From: Clostridia bacterium
GTDB lineage: Bacteria; Bacillota_A; Clostridia; Christensenellales; CAG-138
Reading direction: 5' to 3'
Assembly (NCBI GenBank): GCA_017553815.1
Contig: JAFZJT010000259.1
Coordinates: 1 to 52,915 of the forward strand
DNA: 52,915 bases
How positions within the stretch are numbered: position 1 is the stretch's first letter; every line of letters begins with the position of its first letter. The position numbers and the translations under genes were made by a program. Positions 39,659 through 50,676 of this stretch are shown piece after piece. The notes below the pieces were generated by a model that had not been told where the DNA came from, searched no databases, and was given only the letters and a program-made list of their open reading frames with translations.

Positions 39659-41102
39659 CAGCACTATCGAACTGAATACTTCCTCCCCCGCTCCGCAGGT
39701 TCACGCTGCGGAGGAGAGGAGCTCCACGGCATCCGCGCCCGTGCTCCCCGAGTCAAGCGCCGATGCACGCATCGACGAGGAGCCGAGGCTCCCTTGGTAT
39801 AAGCGCGCCTTTTTCAGAAAGCTCGGCTATGCGCTTATTGCGCTGCTCATATCGGTTACCGTTTGGGGCTACGTGCTGATGAGCGAGAACCCCGTGCGCA
39901 TAAAGCGCATTGAAGACGTTCGCCTTTCGATAGACGGCGCCAGCGAAGCGAACCTCCGCATTGTCAAAAACTTGATCGTTAGCGATGATCTTTCACGCCT
40001 ACTCCCGACCGTTGCTGTCAGCGTTGAAACAAGGCTCAATCAGCTTCCCCGTTTCGACAGCGCCGTGGGCGACGTAGTCACCGCCTCCATCACCCTCAGC
40101 GATATCAACGGTCCCGGTGAATACGAAATACCGATCAGAGCCACATCGACCATAGGCACGCCCGTTTCCGTCGATCCCTCGACCGTTACCATCACGGTTG
40201 AAAGCTACGTCACCCGCGATATTCCCATCACCTATTCCTTTGAAAACAGTCTGCCCGACGGTTATTGGCATGGCGAGCCCGAGTTTCGCGGCGATGACAC
40301 AATGACAATTGAGGGTGCAGAGAGCAAGATAAGCAGCATAGTGAAGGCAAACTGCGTTATCGATCTGAGCGGCATTACCGAAAGCATAAACGAATCCTTC
40401 GAGCCCGTGCTCTTGGACGAGGATCACAACGAGCTCGACAAGATGGGCATAGTGGGCATCGTGCCCTCGGTGATCGTTCGCATGAAGGTGCTTCCCTATG
40501 AGGATATCCCGGTTGAGGACTTCATCAACTACGCCGGAGAAATAAACGAAAACTACGAGATAACCTCCGTTTCGATCAATCCGCAGATACTGACCGTGGC
40601 CGCGCCGCGCGAAACGCTCGACGCCATCGGTGACACGATCTATATCGAGCCGATAAACGTTTCAAACCTCTACCCCAGCACGCATCAGCAGCGCGTCAGC
40701 TTCATGGGCATCACGAGCGATATGAAGCTTTTGAGCGACAACAGCTTCATAGTTACCGTCGACGTTGCCGATAAGATGGCACAGCGAACGATAGTCGTTC
40801 CCTTTGAAGACGTGGTTATCGAAGGCGAGGACACCATGTTATTCAGTTATCTTTACGGAACGCGCAGCTTCAGCGTTCAGCTTTCCGGCCCCGCCCGCAT
40901 AGTAAACTCCATTAAGCAGAGCGACATCTCGCTCTATCTGAACGTTCGCGGGCTTGCGAGGGGAACGCACGAGATAATACCTTCGTTCTCCGTCGAAGGA
41001 GAGCCTCCGTGGCTGTACGACGGAAGCGTTGCCGTTACGGTGCAAAGATCCTTCTGCACGATAACCACCGCGCCGACCAATGCGGGCTCCAATGCAGGCT
41101 GA
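39642..41102 (+). CDS. cdaR: CdaR/YbbR-domain regulator of CdaA
   Basis: 486 residues. A cytosolic low-complexity N-terminus (residues 1-60) is followed by one membrane span (ALIALLISVTVWGYVLMSE) and extracytoplasmic YbbR repeats: VSVETRLNQLPRFDSAVGDV near 125, ESYVTRDIPITYSFENSLPD near 185, and two to three further copies toward the C-terminus (e.g. YEDIPVEDFINYAGEINENY). It modulates CdaA by direct contact in the membrane. It is translated from inside the cdaA end. The usual third gene glmM is absent here. Confidence 0.92.
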   Translation: MTANDNSTIELNTSSPAPQVHAAEERSSTASAPVLPESSADARIDEEPRLPWYKRAFFRKLGYALIALLISVTVWGYVLMSENPVRIKRIEDVRLSIDGASEANLRIVKNLIVSDDLSRLLPTVAVSVETRLNQLPRFDSAVGDVVTASITLSDINGPGEYEIPIRATSTIGTPVSVDPSTVTITVESYVTRDIPITYSFENSLPDGYWHGEPEFRGDDTMTIEGAESKISSIVKANCVIDLSGITESINESFEPVLLDEDHNELDKMGIVGIVPSVIVRMKVLPYEDIPVEDFINYAGEINENYEITSVSINPQILTVAAPRETLDAIGDTIYIEPINVSNLYPSTHQQRVSFMGITSDMKLLSDNSFIVTVDVADKMAQRTIVVPFEDVVIEGEDTMLFSYLYGTRSFSVQLSGPARIVNSIKQSDISLYLNVRGLARGTHEIIPSFSVEGEPPWLYDGSVAVTVQRSFCTITTAPTNAGSNAG

Positions 41103-41163
41103 TCTAACATCAGCCCCAACGACACCCGAATAATTTAACTGAGAAAGCCATTAAAAACAGATT

Positions 41164-42771
41164 ATGGAACTTATAGCAACAAACCTCGATCTTCCCTTCA
41201 ATGCCAATGAGAGCGCGCTTGCGCTGCTGCTTTCGGCACATATTCGCCTGAGCGTTTCGGAGATAGAGAATATCCGCATAGTCAGGCATTCGCTCGATGC
41301 ACGCGATAAGAACGACATCCGAAGCATCTATTCGGTCGCCTTTGAGGTGTCGGACGACAACGCGAAGCACATCGCCGCGCTTGAAAGAAAGAATATCGGC
41401 AGAGCGCCCGCGAGGGAGCAAACGGAGCCCGTTTTCGGCGAGAAGCCGCAGGATGCGCCGATTGTGGTGGTCGGACTCGGCCCTGCGGGGCTTTTCGCGG
41501 CATACGAGCTCGCGCGCTATGGCTACAGCGTGGTCGTGCTCGAGCGCGGCAAGGCGATAGACGAGCGCAAAAAGGATGTGGACAGGTTCTTCACCAAAGC
41601 CGAGCTCGATCCGAGCAGCAATATCATGTTCGGTGAGGGCGGCGCGGGAACCTTCTCTGACGGCAAGCTTACAACGCGCATTAAGGATCCCCGCGCAAAG
41701 GACGTTCTGGACGCGCTGATCCGCTTCGGCGCGAGCGAGGATATCGCGATCGAGGCCAAGCCCCATATCGGCACGGACGTGCTTTCAAAGGTCGTTTTGA
41801 ATATGCGAAAGGAGCTTGAGAGCATGGGCGTTTCGGTGCGCTTCGGCTCGACCTTCACTGGCTTCACCGAAAAGGACGGCAGAATCGTTTCCGTCACCGT
41901 GAACGGCTCCGAGAAGCTCCCCTGCTCTGCGATCGTGCTCGCTCTCGGACAGGCGGCAAGGGATACCTACCGCATGCTCCGGGCAAACGGAGTCGAGCTT
42001 CAGGCCAAGCCCTTCGCCGTTGGCGCGCGCATAGAGCATCCGCAGAGCTTCATCGACAGGTCGCAGTACGGCAAATTCGCGGGGCATCCGCGCCTCGGAG
42101 CGGCCGAATACTTTCTCAAAGGCAGAACGGGCAAGAACGGCGATCGCGGCGTTTACACCTTCTGCATGTGCCCCGGCGGCGTTGTGGTCGGCTCCTCATC
42201 GGATAATGAGCAGGTGGTTACGAACGGCATGAGCTACCATGCGCGAAACGGCGAGAACGCGAACGCCGCGATAATAGTTCAGGTCAACCCCTCCGATTTC
42301 GGAAACGATCCTCTCGGCGGCCTCGTTTTCCAGGAAAAGCTTGAAAAGAAGGCTTTCCTGCTCGGCGGCGGGGATTTTTCCGCGCCATCCATGCGCGTTG
42401 GCGATTTTCTGCTTGAAAAAGCGCCCTCGGGCTTCGGCGGCATCAAGCCGACCTACCGCCCGAACGTTGTGAATAAAAACATCGCGGATTGTATGCCTCC
42501 CACCATCGCAAACGGCATCAGGGACGGCATTCAGCACTTTGCGAGGATGATTCGCGGCTTCGATATGTATGACGCGGTTCTGACCGCGGTGGAGAGCCGC
42601 TCGAGCGCACCCGTGCGCATCATGCGCGATGAAAACGGCGAGGCTACGCGCCTCAAGGGACTCTATCCCGTTGGCGAGGGCGCGGGCTACGCGGGCGGCA
42701 TAGTGAGCGCCGCGGTGGACGGTATGCGCGCCGCCGAAAGGATAATGAACGTCTACAAGCCCGCCGAATGA
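41164..42771 (+). CDS. FAD-dependent oxidoreductase (COG2509-type)
   Basis: 535 residues. An N-terminal domain of about 95 residues is followed by the FAD dinucleotide fold VVVGLGPAGLFAAYELARYG. The conserved SNIMFGEGGAGTFSDGKLTT, FCMCPGGVVVGSS and VGEGAGYAGGIVSAAVDGMR segments define the uncharacterised NAD(FAD)-dependent dehydrogenase family common next to cdaAR in Firmicutes. It is probably cytosolic. The substrate is unknown, although the family is often annotated near wall-precursor genes. There is no obvious ribosome site. It lies 61 bp after cdaR. Confidence 0.88.
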   Translation: MELIATNLDLPFNANESALALLLSAHIRLSVSEIENIRIVRHSLDARDKNDIRSIYSVAFEVSDDNAKHIAALERKNIGRAPAREQTEPVFGEKPQDAPIVVVGLGPAGLFAAYELARYGYSVVVLERGKAIDERKKDVDRFFTKAELDPSSNIMFGEGGAGTFSDGKLTTRIKDPRAKDVLDALIRFGASEDIAIEAKPHIGTDVLSKVVLNMRKELESMGVSVRFGSTFTGFTEKDGRIVSVTVNGSEKLPCSAIVLALGQAARDTYRMLRANGVELQAKPFAVGARIEHPQSFIDRSQYGKFAGHPRLGAAEYFLKGRTGKNGDRGVYTFCMCPGGVVVGSSSDNEQVVTNGMSYHARNGENANAAIIVQVNPSDFGNDPLGGLVFQEKLEKKAFLLGGGDFSAPSMRVGDFLLEKAPSGFGGIKPTYRPNVVNKNIADCMPPTIANGIRDGIQHFARMIRGFDMYDAVLTAVESRSSAPVRIMRDENGEATRLKGLYPVGEGAGYAGGIVSAAVDGMRAAERIMNVYKPAE

Positions 42772-42799
42772 CGCCGAATTACGAATGCAGGAAAAACCG

Positions 42800-43513
42800 A
42801 TGAAAAAATACATTGTGGTGATAGGTAATTTCGGGTCGGGCAAGACCGAGCTTTCGCTGAACCTCGCCTTCGAGGCTGCAAAAGCGGGGAGCAAGGTCAC
42901 GCTCGTTGACCTCGACATAATCAATCCTTATTTCCGCTCCACCGAGCGCAAGGCGGAGCTTGAGGAGGCGGGCATAAGGCTCTTCTCCCCCACCTACGCG
43001 ATGCTCGGCGTGGAGATACCGAGCCTTCCCGCGGAGATATACTCGGTGTTTTCAAACGACAGCGACACGGTCATCTTCGATGTTGGCGGCGATGCGGCCG
43101 GCGCGATCGCGCTTGGGCAGTACAAGCGCTTTTTCAAGGATATCGAGAATATCGAGGTGCTGTATGTTATCAACGCGCGCCGTCCGTTCTCCTGCGAGCT
43201 CGAGCTGAATCTCGACATGATCGGGAAAGTGACCGAAGCCGGCAGGATCGGCATTTCCGCGCTCGTCAACAATACGAATCTTTCGCAGGAGACCGCGCTT
43301 ATCGAGCTCATCGACGGCTACGACATGGTGAGGCGCGTCAGCGAAGCGACGAATCTTCCCGTCAAATACACGATCGGCTGCGAGCCCATCATCTCGCAGT
43401 TCAAAGAATACGCCGAAAAGGAGGGGCTCGACCCCGCGTTCATCGGCAGGATAAGGCCCATCGAGCGCTATATGCACCGCGATTGGGAGCGCTATACGGA
43501 GTTCGGGCTTTAA
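42800..43513 (+). CDS. MinD/CobQ-type P-loop ATPase
   Basis: 237 residues beginning MKKYIVVIGNFGSGKTELSL, a Walker A close to the deviant MinD type. VTLVDLDIINPYFRS is the switch I region, and VIFDVGGDAAGAIALGQY is the Walker B and switch II. Downstream, EVLYVINARRPFS and ISALVNNTNLS complete a SIMIBI fold. The start at 42800 is preferred to 42785 because AGGA lies 8 nt upstream. Function is unknown; homologues are common in Clostridia. It follows the FAD oxidoreductase by 28 bp and is probably co-transcribed. Confidence 0.82.
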   Translation: MKKYIVVIGNFGSGKTELSLNLAFEAAKAGSKVTLVDLDIINPYFRSTERKAELEEAGIRLFSPTYAMLGVEIPSLPAEIYSVFSNDSDTVIFDVGGDAAGAIALGQYKRFFKDIENIEVLYVINARRPFSCELELNLDMIGKVTEAGRIGISALVNNTNLSQETALIELIDGYDMVRRVSEATNLPVKYTIGCEPIISQFKEYAEKEGLDPAFIGRIRPIERYMHRDWERYTEFGL

Positions 43514-43576
43514 TAAAACCCTTTCGGGCATGAGTGCGCGCTATGCCGCTTTATCGCCCGTGTTTCGGAGAAAATC

Positions 43577-45496
<1,920 letters not shown>

Positions 45497-45579
45497 GGCT
45501 TTCATTCCTTAAAAAAACAATAGTTTAAAAGCTTCTTTTCCGCGCGGATATCCCGGATGAGATGCGAAAGGAGAATATT

Positions 45580-47253
45580 TTGGCAGTCAAACAGACCGCG
45601 AAGCTGAGGATAATCCCCCTCGGCGGTCTTGGCGAGATAGGCAAAAACATGACCGTTATCGAATACGGCAACGACATTATCGTTATCGATTGCGGGCTTG
45701 CTTTTCCCGACGAGGACATGCTGGGCGTGGATATGGTCATACCCGACATGACCTATATCGAGGCCAACAGGGATAAGCTTCGCGCTTTCATAATTACGCA
45801 CGGGCATGAGGACCATATCGGCTCCCTTCCCTACGCGCTTCAAAAGGTGCGCGCCCCGATATTCGGAACGCGCTTCACACTCGCGCTTATTGAGCATAAG
45901 CTCGAGGAATACGGCATCTTGAATTCGGAGATGGTCTGCATGTCGAGCGGCGAAAGCGTTGAGCTCGGATGCTTCAAGATCGAATTCATAAAGGTCAATC
46001 ACTCGATTGCGGGCGCTGTGGCGCTCGCCATCACCACGCCCCTTGGAGTGGTCATCCACACGGGCGACTTCAAGGTGGACTACACTCCCATCGACGACGA
46101 GCCCATCGACATAAACCGCTTTGCTCAATACGGCGCAAACGGCGTGCTCGCCCTTCTTATGGACAGCACGAACGCCGAGGCCGAGGGCTCCACCCCCTCC
46201 GAAAAGGAGATCGGCAAGACCTTTGAAAAGGTCTTTTCGGAGGCTCAGGGCAGGATAATCGTGGCCTCCTTCGCATCAAACGTTTACCGCATACAGCAGG
46301 TCGTTGACACCGCGATAAGGCATAAGCGCGTTATCTGCTTTCAGGGGCGCTCGATGGTCAATATCGCCCGCATCGCGTCGGAGCTCGGATACCTCAATCT
46401 GCCCGAGAACTGCATCGTGGAGCTTGAACAGCTCAAGAATTACGACAACAGCAAGGTCTGCGTGCTAACGACGGGCAGTCAGGGCGAATCGATGAGCGGG
46501 CTTTTCCGCATGGCGAACGCGAACCACAAGCTCAGCGTCGGCAAGGGCGACACGGTCATAATCTCGGCCTCCGCCATCCCCGGCAACGAGCGAAGCGTCG
46601 GCAGGGTCATAAACAGGCTCTTCCAGCGCGGCGCAAACGTCATCTACGACCGCCTTGCGGACGTGCACGTTTCCGGTCACGCGAGGCGGCAGGAGCTTCG
46701 GATGATGTTCAATCTTCTAAGGCCAAAATACTTCATCCCCGTTCACGGCGAAACGCGCCACCTCTACCGCCACGCGGGGCTTGCCGAGCAAATGGGCATA
46801 AGCGAAGGCAATATCTTCGTGCTCTACAACGGCAATGTGCTCGAGATATCCCAAAAGGAAGCGAAGATAAGCGGCGGCGTTTCATCGGGTTCGCTGCTTG
46901 TGGACGGACTCGGCGTGGGCGACGTGGGCGCTGCGGTGCTGCGCGAGCGCAGGCTGCTTTCGCAGGCGGGCCTGTTCTCCATCATGATACCCGTAAGAAG
47001 CTCCACGGGCGAGCTCGTTGGAATGCCCGAGATAGTTACAAAGGGCTTTATCTACCTCAACGACTCCCAGGAGCTTATCGACGAGGTCAAACAGCAGGTC
47101 TATGAAATAGCCTCGGAGCGAATAATAAAGCAAAAGGGCGAGGATCACGCGGCGCTCGTTGTGGCAGTCAAATCCGCCGTCAAACAGCTTTTGATGGAGC
47201 GCACACGCAGAACGCCGATAATCGTTCCCGTCGTGCTCGAGGTGGACGCATAA
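45580..47253 (+). CDS. rnj: Ribonuclease J
   Basis: About 557 residues of the metallo-beta-lactamase/beta-CASP RNase family (5'-3' exonuclease and endonuclease in mRNA decay and rRNA maturation). Motifs: LRIIPLGGLGEIGKNM at the start, the metal site ITHGHEDHIGSLPYAL, VIHTGDFKVDY, VTTGSQGE-type beta-CASP motif (CVLTTGSQGESMSG) and FIPVHGETRHLYRHAGLA. The start is probably the TTG at 45580, since AAAGGAGAA lies 5 nt upstream inside the longer frame that begins at 45562. It is followed by ylbF. Confidence 0.95.
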   Translation: MAVKQTAKLRIIPLGGLGEIGKNMTVIEYGNDIIVIDCGLAFPDEDMLGVDMVIPDMTYIEANRDKLRAFIITHGHEDHIGSLPYALQKVRAPIFGTRFTLALIEHKLEEYGILNSEMVCMSSGESVELGCFKIEFIKVNHSIAGAVALAITTPLGVVIHTGDFKVDYTPIDDEPIDINRFAQYGANGVLALLMDSTNAEAEGSTPSEKEIGKTFEKVFSEAQGRIIVASFASNVYRIQQVVDTAIRHKRVICFQGRSMVNIARIASELGYLNLPENCIVELEQLKNYDNSKVCVLTTGSQGESMSGLFRMANANHKLSVGKGDTVIISASAIPGNERSVGRVINRLFQRGANVIYDRLADVHVSGHARRQELRMMFNLLRPKYFIPVHGETRHLYRHAGLAEQMGISEGNIFVLYNGNVLEISQKEAKISGGVSSGSLLVDGLGVGDVGAAVLRERRLLSQAGLFSIMIPVRSSTGELVGMPEIVTKGFIYLNDSQELIDEVKQQVYEIASERIIKQKGEDHAALVVAVKSAVKQLLMERTRRTPIIVPVVLEVDA

Positions 47254-47296
47254 ACCCGAGGAGCGCTTAAAGCGTTATATAATAAAGAAAGCCGAT

Positions 47297-47653
47297 ATGG
47301 AGATAAACGGAAGCATAACCGAAAAAACCGAGGAGCTTGCAAAGCTATTGAAGCAGAGCTCCGAATACGCCGAATTTGCCGAGGCGCGTGAGGCGGCCTT
47401 TAGAAAGGAGTCCACAAGGCTTTTGTTCGAGGACTACCGCCTGCTTCAAACGAAGGTGCAGGCCGCGTCGCTCTCGGGTCATCCCGATGATGAGGAGCTT
47501 TTGAGGCTCCAGAAGCTCGGAGAGCTGCTTCAGCTCGACGATGCGGCAAGCAGGTATCTTTTCGCTCAGTTCAGGCTGAACGCCCTGCTTGCCGATATCT
47601 ATAAAAAGCTTGCCGAAGCCGTGGACGCGGACCTCGGCATGCTCGACGACTGA
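47297..47653 (+). CDS. YlbF/YmcA family protein
   Basis: 118-residue all-helical protein: EELAKLLKQSSEYAEFAEAR, FEDYRLLQTKVQAASLSGHP and YLFAQFRLNALLADIYKKLA are the family pattern. YlbF and YmcA act with YaaT in Bacillus as an RNase Y specificity complex affecting mRNA processing and sporulation. Its place 43 bp after RNase J fits a role in RNA decay. Assigned by pattern, not by unique catalytic residues. Confidence 0.85.
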   Translation: MEINGSITEKTEELAKLLKQSSEYAEFAEAREAAFRKESTRLLFEDYRLLQTKVQAASLSGHPDDEELLRLQKLGELLQLDDAASRYLFAQFRLNALLADIYKKLAEAVDADLGMLDD

Positions 47654-47730
47654 TACGCGCAGCATAAAAAAGCTTTGCGCGGCGCTTAAAACTGGCGGAT
47701 CCGAATAGATCTTTCCGCAAGGGGGTACCC

Positions 47731-49386
47731 ATGAAATATAACGAAACACTTGAAAAGGCGAGGCTTGCAGTGCAGAGCCTTCAGCCCAAGAGCTATAAGG
47801 ATAGGCTTTCCGATAAAGAAGCGGATGGCTCTTTCGGCGCGGCTTCTTCCAATTCCGAGAGCATCGGCGATCGCTTCAACGAATTCTTCGACAGGGCGTT
47901 TCGCCGCAAGAGCGGTGAAAAGGGCACGGAGCTCGAGCCTTCACATGCGGGTCATAAGGATATCGCCGCATCCGCGGAGGTATCGGCGAATAAGGCCGCA
48001 GAGCACCATGAGGAAAGCGACGCCATCCTTGCCGATATGAACGAATACTTCGACGGCAAGCTTTCCAAGGAAAAGGAGCGCAGTCTCTTTTCCCCGAGAA
48101 GCTCGAAGCCCGTTTCCGCGAAGAAGCTCTATTCAAAAAAGCCCACGAATGCCGCCGTCAGGCTTGACCCCGACGACCCCGAGTTCGACGAACTGCACGG
48201 TCACGGCTATTTTAAGGCTGAGGCCGAAATGAGGGAAAAGGCGGACGCAAAGGAGAATTTCAACAAGGGCGTTCGCATCTTCTGGTTGGTTTGGTCAATC
48301 ATCCGCATCCCGCTGATCATCGCCGCATCCGTATTCATAGTTTACACCCTGCTTTCAAAGGTCGGCAGCAAGCTCTACACGAAATACGTTATGCCCGTTG
48401 ACGAAAACGATGCAACGCCGATAGTCGTTACCATCGAACCCGGCAGCGGCGCTTCGGAGATCGCAAAGGTGCTCTACGAAGCCTGCGGCGAGGGCGAAGA
48501 GGGGCTTATAACCAACAAGGCCGTTTTCAAGGTCTACGTCGATTTCATCGGCAAATCCAACCGACTTCAGGCGGGCACATACGTGCTCTCGAAGAATATG
48601 AGCATACCCGATATTGTTGACACGATCTGCCGCGGCATGCCCCCTCGCGAGGTCAAGAAGCTTCAGGTGACCGAGGGTATGACCATCGAAGCAATGGCAG
48701 CGAAATTCGTTGCGGACGGCATCCTTTCAAGCCCCGACCGCTTCCTTGAACTCTGCGTGACGGGCGAAGCATTCGCTCAGGACCATCCCTTCATCAAGGA
48801 TATCCCGGACGACGAGACCGGCGAAAGAAAGTACAAGCTTGAGGGCTTCCTCTTCCCCGCCACCTACGAGATCTATGTTGACGCGACCGAGGAAACCATC
48901 ATCGACAAGATGCTCTCGCGTTTTGGCCAAATCTGGGGACCCATCTACACCGCGCGCGCAAAGGCGATGGGGCTTTCGATGTATGAGGTCGTGACCCTTG
49001 CCTCCACGGTTGAAAAAGAGGCGCGCATGAAGCGCGATTTCGCCCGCGTTTCCGCCGTTTTCAACAACCGCATGGCGCAAAACATGATGCTTGAATCCGA
49101 CGCGACGATCGAATACGTTCTCAAGACGGGTTCGCTGCACCTGACCGAGGCGCAGCTCGCAACGCCCTCGGGCTACAACACGCATATCAACTACGGTCTG
49201 CCCATCGGCCCCGTTTCCAACCCCGGCGACGATGCGCTGAGCGCCGTTCTGTATCCCGACGAGGAGTATCTGCAGGATGCGTTCCTGTACTTCTGCCTCA
49301 AGGATCCCAACATCGGCGAGCTCGTTTTCGCAAAAACGCTTGAGGAGCATCTTGCAAACGTTGCCATGTACAGCCCGCTCTGGTGA
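47731..49386 (+). CDS. mltG: Endolytic murein transglycosylase MltG
   Basis: 551 residues. A long charged cytosolic N-terminus (about 185 residues, low complexity) leads to one membrane span near 186-210 (LVWSIIRIPLIIAASVFIVY) and then a LysM-like domain (VTEGMTIEAMAAKFVADGI). The catalytic YceG domain follows, with the glutamate in LASTVEKEARMKRDFARVSA and YNTHINYGLPIGPVSNPG. It cuts nascent peptidoglycan strands and sets glycan length. The cytosolic extension is longer than usual. GGGGGT precedes the start. Confidence 0.95.
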   Translation: MKYNETLEKARLAVQSLQPKSYKDRLSDKEADGSFGAASSNSESIGDRFNEFFDRAFRRKSGEKGTELEPSHAGHKDIAASAEVSANKAAEHHEESDAILADMNEYFDGKLSKEKERSLFSPRSSKPVSAKKLYSKKPTNAAVRLDPDDPEFDELHGHGYFKAEAEMREKADAKENFNKGVRIFWLVWSIIRIPLIIAASVFIVYTLLSKVGSKLYTKYVMPVDENDATPIVVTIEPGSGASEIAKVLYEACGEGEEGLITNKAVFKVYVDFIGKSNRLQAGTYVLSKNMSIPDIVDTICRGMPPREVKKLQVTEGMTIEAMAAKFVADGILSSPDRFLELCVTGEAFAQDHPFIKDIPDDETGERKYKLEGFLFPATYEIYVDATEETIIDKMLSRFGQIWGPIYTARAKAMGLSMYEVVTLASTVEKEARMKRDFARVSAVFNNRMAQNMMLESDATIEYVLKTGSLHLTEAQLATPSGYNTHINYGLPIGPVSNPGDDALSAVLYPDEEYLQDAFLYFCLKDPNIGELVFAKTLEEHLANVAMYSPLW

Positions 49387-49405
49387 TAACGATCTTTAAA
49401 CGAGT

Positions 49406-50101
49406 ATGAGCTTTACAGGTTTTTACAAAGAGACCTTCGAGTTTCTTTTCGAGATAACCTTCAACAACAACGTTGAATGGTTCAACGAGAATAGAAAGCG
49501 CTATGAGCGCTTCGTTCGCGATCCGCTGCGACTTCTCGCTTCGGAGCTTATGGAGGACGCGCTCAAGGTCGATCCCAATTTCAATCCAAACCTCAACACG
49601 AGCGTTTCGAGGATAAGGCGCGACACGCGCTTCACCTACGACAAATCCCCGTTTCGCAACCATGCGTGGATAGGCTTTCGCTACCCGAAAACGCGCATCA
49701 GCGAGAGCTGCATGATCTATTTCGAGATAACGCCCGAGGGGTATTCCTACGGCTTCGGGCTCTACTCGACTTCGAGCGAATTCATGCAGGCATACAGAAA
49801 GCGCGTGCTCTCGGAGCCGCATGGCTTTTTGAAGCTCGCCCGCGCGCTTGATAACAAGGGCTATTTCTTGGACGCGGAAAGGTATAAGCGCGACCGCTTC
49901 CCCGACGCTCCCGAGGAGCTGAAGCCCTATCTGAATGTCAAATACTTCGGCTGGGGCAAGCGTTTTTCAGGCGTTGCCGATCTGATCGAGCCCTCGGATA
50001 TCGAGGAGCGGCTCAAGGCCGAGATGAAGGTCATGAAGCCCATGTACGAATTCATCCGCTCCGTTCAGGCGGCTGTATGCGAAAGTGAAAATGAGCTTTA
50101 A
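49406..50101 (+). CDS. DUF2461 family protein
   Basis: 231 residues with the DUF2461 pattern: FLFEITFNNNVEWFNENRKR, DTRFTYDKSPFRNHAWIGFR, MIYFEITPEGYSYGFGLYST and LNVKYFGWGKRFSGVADLIE. The biochemical function of this family is not known. Soluble, without signal or membrane segments. It lies 19 bp after mltG and 21 bp before the nicotinamidase-like gene, so it is part of the same run. Confidence 0.9.
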   Translation: MSFTGFYKETFEFLFEITFNNNVEWFNENRKRYERFVRDPLRLLASELMEDALKVDPNFNPNLNTSVSRIRRDTRFTYDKSPFRNHAWIGFRYPKTRISESCMIYFEITPEGYSYGFGLYSTSSEFMQAYRKRVLSEPHGFLKLARALDNKGYFLDAERYKRDRFPDAPEELKPYLNVKYFGWGKRFSGVADLIEPSDIEERLKAEMKVMKPMYEFIRSVQAAVCESENEL

Positions 50102-50122
50102 TAATCGCATCAGGAGGCAAAG

Positions 50123-50647
50123 ATGAGAAGATTTCTTGTGGTGGTCGATATGCAGAAGGATTTTGTGGACGGCGCGCTCGGCACCGCCGAGGCCGTTTCC
50201 ATCGTTCCGAACGCCGTTAAAAAGATCGAGAGCTTCGTTGGCGATATCTTCGTAACCTTCGACACTCATTTTGATGATTACCTCGAAACCGCCGAGGGCA
50301 GGAAACTGCCCGTGCCGCACTGCATAATCGACACCGACGGCTGGCAGCTCAACGACGCGGTTGCCGACGCGCTCGAGGGGCGGGTCTTCGTTCCGATACA
50401 CAAGCCCACCTTCGGCTCGGTACAGCTTGCCATCGATATCGCCGAGGCCGCGATGGGCGACGAATTCTCCGTGGAGCTCATCGGCCTTTGCACCGATATC
50501 TGCGTGGTATCAAACGCGCTTCTTCTCAAGGCGTTCTTCCCCGAGGCCGAGATAAGCGTGGACTCCTCCTGCTGCGCGGGCGTTACCCCCGAGCTTCACG
50601 AGGCCGCGCTCAAGACCCTTGCAAGCTGTCAGATAAACGTGCTTTGA
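50123..50647 (+). CDS. Nicotinamidase-like isochorismatase-family hydrolase
   Basis: 174 residues. The triad of the family is visible: D9 (VVVDMQKDF), K94 (PIHKPTFGS) and C127 (GLCTDICVVSNA). Metal ligands are expected at D48 and H50 (TFDTHFDDY). The layout fits nicotinamidases (nicotinamide to nicotinate for NAD salvage) better than isochorismatases, but other amides are possible. AGGAGGC lies upstream of the start. Short and complete. Confidence 0.88.
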   Translation: MRRFLVVVDMQKDFVDGALGTAEAVSIVPNAVKKIESFVGDIFVTFDTHFDDYLETAEGRKLPVPHCIIDTDGWQLNDAVADALEGRVFVPIHKPTFGSVQLAIDIAEAAMGDEFSVELIGLCTDICVVSNALLLKAFFPEAEISVDSSCCAGVTPELHEAALKTLASCQINVL

Positions 50648-50676
50648 TTCGGCTTTATTACTAAAAAGAAAAAACA